From Cyanobacteriota bacterium (GTDB lineage Bacteria; Cyanobacteriota; Cyanobacteriia; Leptolyngbyales; Leptolyngbyaceae), in assembly GCA_027482985.1 (NCBI GenBank), contig JAIXVO010000256.1, positions 1 to 15,909 on the forward strand: a DNA stretch of 15,909 bases, written 5' to 3'. The position numbers and the translations under genes are program-made. Within the stretch, counting starts at the first letter, position 1. Each line of letters opens with the position of its first letter. Below, in pieces: positions 1 through 6,000 of the stretch. Below the pieces are notes generated by a model that saw nothing but the letters and a program-made list of their open reading frames with translations, ran no database searches and was not told the origin of the DNA.

Positions 1-1
1 G

Positions 2-541
2 ATTCCCTTCCGCCTGTGGGGTGCCCTGATCGAGCAGGACATCTGGCGACAACAACTCTGGCAACACCGAAACGGTACTCCCAGCATCGATCGCATTACG
101 CGGCTCAGTGATTGGCTCCAGGGTAATTTTTCGGCAGTTTGGCAAGCCATCTCGCCCCTGCCCCAACCTGCTCCCACGATCCGCTGGCGACGAGGCTCAC
201 CATCTCGATCGCCAGTGATCCAACGAGCGCAAATGATTGAGCTAGAGACGGCAACGGGAACCGCAACCGTGGCGCTGGTGCTCAGTGTGGTGCCAGCACC
301 AGCCGAGCAACTGCTAATTGGCATTCAAGTTGGGACAATGGGGACAGCCGCGGCACTCCCAGATCCGCTTCAGGTGCAATTATTAGATCCGCAGGGAGCC
401 GTCCTGGAACAAGGCCGTGACGTTGACCTAGACACTGATCTGGAAACCTGCTATTTGGAAATTGAAGGAGTCGCTGGAGAACAGTTTCAAGTTGTCTTGA
501 CAACCGATCGCGATCGCCGCGTGTACCAGTTTGCGATTTAA
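2..541 (+). CDS. DUF1822 family protein, 3' part (5' end outside window)
   Basis: The frame is open from the first full codon (base 2) to a TAA at 539-541, giving the last 179 residues; the start lies upstream of the window. The family (DUF1822) is common in cyanobacteria and has no established function. Visible family-like traits are a Trp-rich stretch early on (LSDWLQGNFSAVWQAI), a beta-rich middle (TVALVLSVVPAPAEQLLIGI), a segment with LPDPLQVQLLDPQGAVLEQG, and an ending in the pattern GEQFQVVLTTDRDRRVYQFAI shortened here to its key features: Gly-Glu-x-Phe-x-Val, then a charged turn and a final Phe-x-Ile. No signal peptide or membrane segment is seen in this part. A strong hairpin begins 8 bases after the stop, so transcription probably ends here. 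The family call is from recall of its C-terminal pattern, not a search. Confidence 0.72.
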   Translation: MPFRLWGALIEQDIWRQQLWQHRNGTPSIDRITRLSDWLQGNFSAVWQAISPLPQPAPTIRWRRGSPSRSPVIQRAQMIELETATGTATVALVLSVVPAPAEQLLIGIQVGTMGTAAALPDPLQVQLLDPQGAVLEQGRDVDLDTDLETCYLEIEGVAGEQFQVVLTTDRDRRVYQFAI

Positions 542-548
542 GGCAACA

Positions 549-574
549 TGCCAGCCGCTCCCATGCGGCTGGCA
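549..574 (+). terminator. Hairpin terminator after the DUF1822 gene
   Basis: A perfect 10-bp stem, TGCCAGCCGC with GCGGCTGGCA, closes a 6-base loop (TCCCAT) 8 bases after the TAA. It is followed only by GTTTCG, so it lacks a long U-run; it may work as an intrinsic terminator or as a 3' stabilising hairpin. Because the next gene converges from the right (ending at 655), the perfect palindrome could serve both strands. Confidence 0.6.
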
Positions 575-654
575 GTTTCGCTCCCCCTAGCCCCCTTAAA
601 AAATGACTTGGCCTCATTGATCCACCGTCTACCACCCTGGAGGCATAACGCCAG

Positions 655-981
655 TTAAGCAGCCCAGGGGAGCGATCGCGCGGGCAACTGAGGTTGATGC
701 AACCGATTGACTGGCTCCAATAAGGCACAAATTGCCGCCTGGGAAGACTTGAGCGTCCCTGCCGAGGTCACCTCACAGGTGAGCCACCAGGATGGGTAAC
801 AGGACAGTTGTTGTAACAGATCAGCAAAGGTACCGGGCTGATTGAGCGTCAGGCAAGAGAGGCGCAAGAAGGCAGTGAACCGTAACAGTTTAGGCATGTC
901 ATTAGCATGCAACTTTTGTTGAGCGGCAACGAGGAGGACTTGCGCACGATCAGAGCTGGGGGCAACAGAAGTAGACATCAT
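655..981 (-). CDS. Hypothetical protein, 108 aa
   Basis: I do not recognise this protein. I chose the ATG at 981-979 because AGGA sits 8 bases upstream and a TATAAT -10 box lies just beyond. A TTG at 1002 in the same frame would fall inside that -10 box and is unlikely. A second ATG follows immediately (978). The product is soluble-looking: a short polar N-terminus, then a mixed helix-rich body (DRAQVLLVAAQQKL, MPKLLRFTAFLRLSCLTL, TFADLLQQLSCYPSWW) and a basic/proline C-terminus. There are four cysteines without a metal-binding spacing. It converges on the DUF1822 gene, 113 bases away. A coding call is favoured by the promoter, ribosome site and plausible composition, but the frame could still be spurious. 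Confidence 0.5.
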   Translation of the reverse strand: MMSTSVAPSSDRAQVLLVAAQQKLHANDMPKLLRFTAFLRLSCLTLNQPGTFADLLQQLSCYPSWWLTCEVTSAGTLKSSQAAICALLEPVNRLHQPQLPARSLPWAA

Positions 982-1001
982 GGGGCTGTTCCTGGTTAAC
1001 A

Positions 1002-1007
1002 ATTATA
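1002..1007 (-). promoter_or_regulatory. -10 promoter box (TATAAT) for the 108-aa gene
   Basis: On the minus strand the sequence reads a consensus TATAAT 20 bases upstream of the chosen ATG at 981, so transcription would start around 995 and give a very short leader containing the AGGA ribosome site. No convincing -35 box is seen at 16-18 bases; TTTGCC at 1027-1022 is too close (14). It could be an activator-dependent promoter. Confidence 0.4.
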
Positions 1008-1469
1008 GATTAGACAGTCAGGGCAAAGCGCACCAATTCAGGCGACTAAAAGTCATCAAACTCAGGTCTTCATTTGATACAAATCAGTTCAGTTCCAAAT
1101 CCAGAAATGAGAATTGAGAAAATCAAATCTTGTAGATTGAGTACAGCGATCGCGATCACAGGTTGAGGTTTAAATTAGTGCGTGAAACGATGCCATCGGC
1201 ATTCTACATAGAATTTTAGGTGATTCAATTCACATCTCTAAGCGAATTTAGATCTCAAACAACAGGATGTGCTCAGAAGCAAAATTCAGGTGAACCATGC
1301 TGCTTGTTTGCTTGTTTTTAAAGTAAAACGAACTCCGACAGGTCACATCCACTAAATGTCATTTACTCCAAATGACATTTGTCACTCAGCGCTCCTATCG
1401 TCCCCCTCGGTATAACGGGGTAGAGGCATTCTGACCAACGCTTATGACGCGGCTCAATCCCATGAGATC
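1008..1469. other. AT-rich intergenic spacer without a credible gene
   Basis: About 460 bases between the promoter of the 108-aa gene and the stop of the oxygenase gene. I see no convincing reading frame; a 63-codon plus-strand frame at 1444 overlaps the end of the oxygenase gene and looks like its shadow. The stretch is clearly more AT-rich than its neighbours up to about 1330. It contains one HIP1 site near 1147, a small hairpin ATGCC-ATC-GGCAT near 1190-1205, and the perfect inverted repeat at 1354-1380 listed separately. No clear U-tailed terminator for the oxygenase gene was found here. Confidence 0.6.
1354..1380. repeat. Perfect 11-bp inverted repeat
   Basis: AAATGTCATTT, a 5-base spacer ACTCC, then AAATGACATTT form an exact inverted repeat, followed at once by GTCACT. 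Each arm is itself nearly palindromic (AAATGTCATTT differs from its own complement only at the centre). It could be an operator for a dimeric regulator, a cruciform or hairpin, or an end fragment of a mobile element. It has no T-run and is not adjacent to a gene start: the nearest start is at 981, transcribed away from it. Confidence 0.75.
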
Positions 1470-2084
1470 TTATCGTCTAGACTTGGTTGATGAGGCTTTG
1501 ATGGCTCTCGACTCGATCGCGAACATTGGAATCTCCTCTAGTTCATCGGCCTCCAGGCTGTACTGCTCACACACTAAGCTGAGGCGATCGCCCACTGCTG
1601 GCAATCCGTTGATCGAGTGGGTGAGATCCCCTTGAAACCATAACAGCATATTAGTTTGGGGCACGATCGCCCCGACCTGTTGCTTGCGATGGCGTAACAC
1701 CAATTCCCCACCCACCAAATTCGGTGGCACCTGCACATACAGCACACTCACCCGCAGCGGTGGCGCGATCGTTTTGCAATAGGATCGGAGCGAGCGATCA
1801 ATATGGGGATCAACCCGTGATCCTTGTTTAAGTAACAGCGGATTCAGGTAGAACGCATTACAACTGGCATCCAATGCTTGTGTCAGGTAGGGCGCAAAGT
1901 AGGGAAACTGCGCTTCCACCTGCGCTAAGTGCGATCGCTGAAAGACAATCGAAAACCCTTTGGTGTTGACAAAATCGCGATTGAGGTTGTTCACCGCAAA
2001 ATATGGACAGGCTAAAATCGCGCTCCGCAAATCGTGTAAATAGGAGTCAGGAAAAACATCAGAGCGGCTTTGAAAATAAGGCAT
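1470..2084 (-). CDS. 2-oxoglutarate/Fe(II)-dependent oxygenase
   Basis: The 204-residue protein has the facial triad and co-substrate site of the 2OG-Fe(II) oxygenase superfamily (prolyl-hydroxylase-like branch). The HxD motif is His94-x-Asp96 in VDPHIDRS, the distal His is His156 in GDLTHSI, and the 2-oxoglutarate-binding Arg is Arg167 in GDRLSLVCEQY. The family-typical GGELVL strand is at 125-130. Such enzymes couple decarboxylation of 2-oxoglutarate to hydroxylation of a protein or small molecule; the substrate cannot be read from sequence. No signal peptide is seen, so it is probably cytosolic. The C-terminal tail (about 178-204) is polar and probably disordered. ATG at 2084 is the only good start, but it has no clear Shine-Dalgarno site. 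An intrinsic terminator upstream (2156-2185) separates it from the response-regulator gene, so it probably has its own promoter, which I could not identify. Confidence 0.85.
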   Translation of the reverse strand: MPYFQSRSDVFPDSYLHDLRSAILACPYFAVNNLNRDFVNTKGFSIVFQRSHLAQVEAQFPYFAPYLTQALDASCNAFYLNPLLLKQGSRVDPHIDRSLRSYCKTIAPPLRVSVLYVQVPPNLVGGELVLRHRKQQVGAIVPQTNMLLWFQGDLTHSINGLPAVGDRLSLVCEQYSLEADELEEIPMFAIESRAIKASSTKSRR

Positions 2085-2155
2085 GAAACCGGGATAGGCG
2101 CAACAGCACCCCCACAGATTGAGGGTGATCTCAGTTTAAAGGGTGACTGGCATAG

Positions 2156-2185
2156 AAAAAAGGGCGCTGGGAAACTCCCACCACC
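2156..2185 (-). terminator. Rho-independent terminator after the response-regulator gene
   Basis: Read on the minus strand: GGTGGTGGGA, loop GTT, TCCCAGCGCC, then C and six T. The stem is ten pairs long with one G-G mismatch and one G-U wobble, directly followed by the U-run (complement of A 2156-2161). It begins about 50 bases after the response-regulator stop at 2235 and lies 72 bases before the oxygenase ATG, so the two same-strand genes are probably separate transcription units. Confidence 0.75.
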
Positions 2186-2234
2186 CCGATCTGGTCAAGC
2201 TTAGCGATCGACCTAGCGGCAATCGCCCTGGATG

Positions 2235-2606
2235 TCAGCGAGACATTGGAGCGGGTTCCAGGGTCTTCAGTAATTGGAGGAGCGTCTCTGGATCGACCCC
2301 TTTATTTAACAGGCCACTAGCGCCCAGATGTTCAGCGTGTAGGGCAAAATCGAGTTCGGAAGTCAAAAAATAAAAGGGAATACCAGCCGTTTTGGGATCA
2401 CTGCGAATCGCGTGTAGCACTTCCAGCCCATTCACAAAAGGCATATTCACATCACAGAAGATCAGGTCGGGACGGTGGGATTGAGCCAGTTGCATTCCTT
2501 CAAACCCACCTTCTGCAGTGATGGGATGAAAACCGTGATCCTCCAACCAGGTCGCCAAGACAAACCGATACATTTCATTATCATCAATCACAAGAATTGT
2601 TTTCAT
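2235..2606 (-). CDS. Single-domain (CheY-like) response regulator
   Basis: The 123-residue protein is one receiver domain and nothing else. It has the acidic pair Asp8-Asp9 (VIDDNEMYR), the phospho-acceptor Asp52 (FCDVNMP), the switch Thr82 (FLTSE) and the conserved Lys102, here followed by Gly instead of the usual cis-Pro (LLNKGVD). It would accept phosphate from a histidine kinase and act by protein contact, as it has no output domain. The start at 2606 gives the canonical MKTILVIDDN opening. The frame stays open to 2684 and would add a hydrophobic stretch, but that looks like translated leader. No Shine-Dalgarno site precedes the ATG; the leader instead has two ACTCCTT heptamers. It is divergent from the large hybrid kinase at 3023, a likely but unproven phosphodonor. 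A U-tailed terminator follows. Confidence 0.9.
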   Translation of the reverse strand: MKTILVIDDNEMYRFVLATWLEDHGFHPITAEGGFEGMQLAQSHRPDLIFCDVNMPFVNGLEVLHAIRSDPKTAGIPFYFLTSELDFALHAEHLGASGLLNKGVDPETLLQLLKTLEPAPMSR

Positions 2607-3022
2607 AAGGGAAAGTAGAAGGAGTGATATAAGGAGTAACCAACAGAAAATCGGATGCTGCGTCAGCTCAGATAGAATTGGCAACTTATATGTGACGAAA
2701 ATTAAACATTTATACTTTCCTAACCTTTTGGGGGATGCTATAGGGGTTTGAAATGTCCAGTTCCGTCTTTCGGTACCTTTGCTACAGTGAAGTTAAATTC
2801 TTTCTGAAACACTAACGCTAGAGATTATTCATGTAGTGTGTTCTATAAGTTGTGAGGAAAGTGTGGGGGGAGTCAAAAAAAGGATCCCTCACAGTGCCAT
2901 CATTTTTTATGACTTAGAGAATAGATAGGATTCAATATCACTGTCTGAAGGGGTCAAAATGGGGCTGAAAGCTTTCCAGCTAACGGGATTTGGGGATTAG
3001 TGCACCTGGGAGTTTCAAGAAG
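2607..3022. promoter_or_regulatory. Divergent regulatory region between the receiver gene and the hybrid kinase
   Basis: This 416-base spacer must contain both leaders and promoters. I found no confident -35/-10 pair on either strand. Visible structure includes tandem AAGGAGT heptamers at 2619-2625 and 2631-2637 (12-base period; ACTCCTT on the receiver's mRNA). There are also two inverted repeats, ACACTA (2809-2814) with TAGTGT (2834-2839), and TGTGAGG (2851-2857) with CCTCACA (2887-2893). The last pair encloses a G-run and an A-run. The kinase end has GGGAG at 3008-3012, ten bases before the ATG at 3023, a good ribosome site. Since the kinase carries its own winged-helix domain, autoregulation here is plausible but inferred. 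Confidence 0.5.
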
Positions 3023-6000
3023 ATGAAGATTTTGGTAGTTGAGGACGATCGCACCATTGCCCAAGTGCTCCAACTGCTCCTCATGCGTCATAACTATGCT
3101 GTGGATTTAGCCGCGGATGGGGCGACTGGGTGGGAGATGGCAGAAACGTATGATTACGATTTGTTACTACTCGATGTGGTGTTGCCGAAACTTGATGGCA
3201 TTACGCTATGTCAACAAATTCGTGCGAAAGGGGTGAAAAGCCCAATTTTATTACTAACGGGACAAAGTGGCGGACGGCAAAAAGCCACGGCCCTGAATGC
3301 GGGTGCGGATGATTATGTCGTCAAGCCTTTTGATGCCGAAGAACTGATTGCGCGGGTGCAAGCCTTATTACGACGGGCCAGCCTGACACCCCAAACCATT
3401 TTAAGTTGGGGCAAACTGGCGCTCGATCCAATTGGGTGCAAAGTTACGTATGACGATCACCTGCTGACCATCACGCCCAAGGAATATGCCATTCTCGAAC
3501 TCTTGCTCCGCAATCCACACAAAGTCTTAAGCTCCAGTAGCTTGTTAAATCATGCCTGGAACTCCCTCGACCAGCCGGGGGAAGACGCTGTGCGGGGGCA
3601 CATCAAAGAACTGCGCCAAAAGCTGATCCTGGGAGGTGCCCCCAAAGATTTGATCAAAACCGTCTACCGAGTCGGTTATCAACTTAACCCGAAATATTCT
3701 GATTTCCTGGTGACGCAGACAGATGAACAACCGACTGCTCCCAAAATCGCCGAATTGAAGGTGGTCAATCAAGAACTCCGCCAGACCGTGGAGGAATTGC
3801 AAGTGGAGGGGGGCGAACTGCGCCAACAAAATGATCAACTGACTTCCCATCAGCAAGTTTTGGAGGCCGAACGGCAACGTTACCGGGATCTCTTTGAGTT
3901 TGCCCCGGATGCTTATCTGGTCACGGAATTGGATGGGGTGATTCAGGAGGCCAATCAGGCGGCATCAGCGTTGTTGCAAGTGCCAGTGCCGCAAGTGCTG
4001 GGGCGATCGCTCCAGGAGTGGATTGCGCCCAGCGATCGCGCCCAGTTTGAGGCGGAGTTGCATCAATTAGCCATCCTGCCGCGCCGCCCCGATTGGGAAG
4101 TGATGATTCAACCTGCCGCGGGAGTGGCGTTTCCGGTGCTGGTGGCAGTCACTAATAACAACAACTGGCAGCAACAGCAAGTAGGCTGGCGCTGGCTACT
4201 GCGAGATATTCGCCCGCGGAAAGAGATGGAGCACCGTCTGCAAGCGGCTCACGATCAGTTGGAAGCGCGCGTATTAGAGCGCACCAAGGCACTGCGGTTA
4301 AGCCAGGAGCAGCATCAATTAGCGTTGGATCTGACCCAAACTGGCTGGTGGGATTGGGATATTTTGAGCGATCGCATGACCTGGAGCGATCGCCTGTTTC
4401 AATTACTGGGTTATGCACCTCAGGAAGTAGAACCGAGTGTCGCCGCGTGGCAAGCTCACATCCATCCCATTGACCAGGCTCACACCACTCATGCGTTCAA
4501 TGACACGCTGGAAAGACCCACACCGGGCGAGTCTGAGTATCGCGTGGTACATCCCGACGGCAGTATCCATTGGTTGCTGGTGAAAGGGCAAGCCATGTTC
4601 GATCTGGAAAGTCAGGTGGTGCGGATGGTGGGCATTGCGATGGACATCAGCGATCGCAAACAGCGAGAAGCCCACACCGCGTTTCTCGTCGAAATTACCG
4701 AAGATTTTGCCCAATTAACCGATGCTGATGAAATTTTGCAACGAGTGGGCACAAAGCTTGGAGCTTACCTGGGTGTCACCCACTGTAATTTTTGTGAAGT
4801 TGATAACGAGCACGACGAAGCCACTTATCTGGGTGGGTGGCAGGCCACGGGCACGCCCTCGTTACCGAAGCGCATGCCCCTCTCCGAGTATGTCGAGCCA
4901 GAATTTCGCCGCCAGCTAGAACTGAGCAACCCGATTGTGAGCGAAAACACCGATATCAGCAATCTCACGAGACGCGAAGAGATTACCGAAATTGGAGTAT
5001 TGGCATATATCACCGTCCCCTTTCATCAAGCAGGGCAGTGTAAATATTTGTTTTCCGTCCATCAACCCACCGCCCGCACCTGGCACACCGATGAAGTCGA
5101 ACTCGTGCAAGAACTAGCACAGCGGTTGTTTCCCCGGCTGGAACGCGCCCATGCGGAAGCCACGTTGCGCGCCCAGGAACAACTGCTGCGGATGGCTCTG
5201 AGCGGCGCGCAGGCTGGTTCCTGGGTGTGGGATATGGGCACGGGCAACCTCATCTGGTCAGCGGAAACCTACCTCTTGCATGGGTTAGACCCCGGCCTGC
5301 CAGTGCCCTCCTTTGAGGATTGGTGTGAGCACTGTCTGCACCCGGACGATCGCGACCCCTTGCTGTCGCACATGACGCAAGCGATCGCCCGAAAGCACAG
5401 CGAAATTCAACTGGAATATCGCATTTTGCATCCGCAAAAAGGGGTGCGCTGGCTTTGGAGTTTAGGCCAGATGCATCGGCAGGCCACTGGCGAATTGCGC
5501 CAAATCAGTGGGATCTCGCTGGACGTTAGCGATCGCAAACAAGCGGAATTGCTTCTCCTGCAAACACAAGAAACCATTCGCCAGCAACTGTTCGAAATCG
5601 AAGCCATCTACCAAACGGCACCCGTCGGGTTGGCAGTCCTAGATCGGGACTTCCAGTATCTGCGCGTCAATCAACGTCTGGCTGATTTCAATCGAAGGCC
5701 CCTCGCCGCCCATGTCGGGCAATCCATTCACACCGTTGTGCCCACCCTCGTTCCCCAGCTCGAACCCCGCTTAAAGCAAGTGCTGGATACAGGTGACCCC
5801 CTCCTAAATCAAATCACCATGGCCGTTCAGGTGATTGAGCCAGAGACCCAGCAGATCTGGTTAGATCACTACTTTCCGCTGAAAAATCAGGAAGGGCAAA
5901 TTATTGGCATCAACGTGGTGGTACAAGATATGACCGCTCATCAGCAGGCACAGAAAGCACTCCAAGCCAGTGAGCAAAAACTCCGAGCAATTTTCGACAG

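Noticed and set aside
582..604. CCCCCTAGCCCCCTTAAAAAA stretch (shortened) as a terminator
   Set aside because: It resembles half of a common cyanobacterial palindrome, but the G-rich partner arm is absent, so no hairpin can form.
1444..1635. Short plus-strand reading frame over the end of the oxygenase gene
   Set aside because: It is antisense to a well-supported coding region, has no ribosome site and no recognisable protein pattern.
2607..2684. N-terminal extension of the receiver protein adding a hydrophobic, membrane-like segment
   Set aside because: The extension is a translation of the pyrimidine-rich leader; the receiver fold begins exactly at the ATG at 2606 (MKTILVIDD), and no ribosome site supports the upstream start.
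2990..3022. TTG start for the hybrid kinase 11 codons upstream
   Set aside because: GGGAG lies between the TTG and the ATG at 3023 at the right distance for the ATG, and the receiver fold begins at that ATG.
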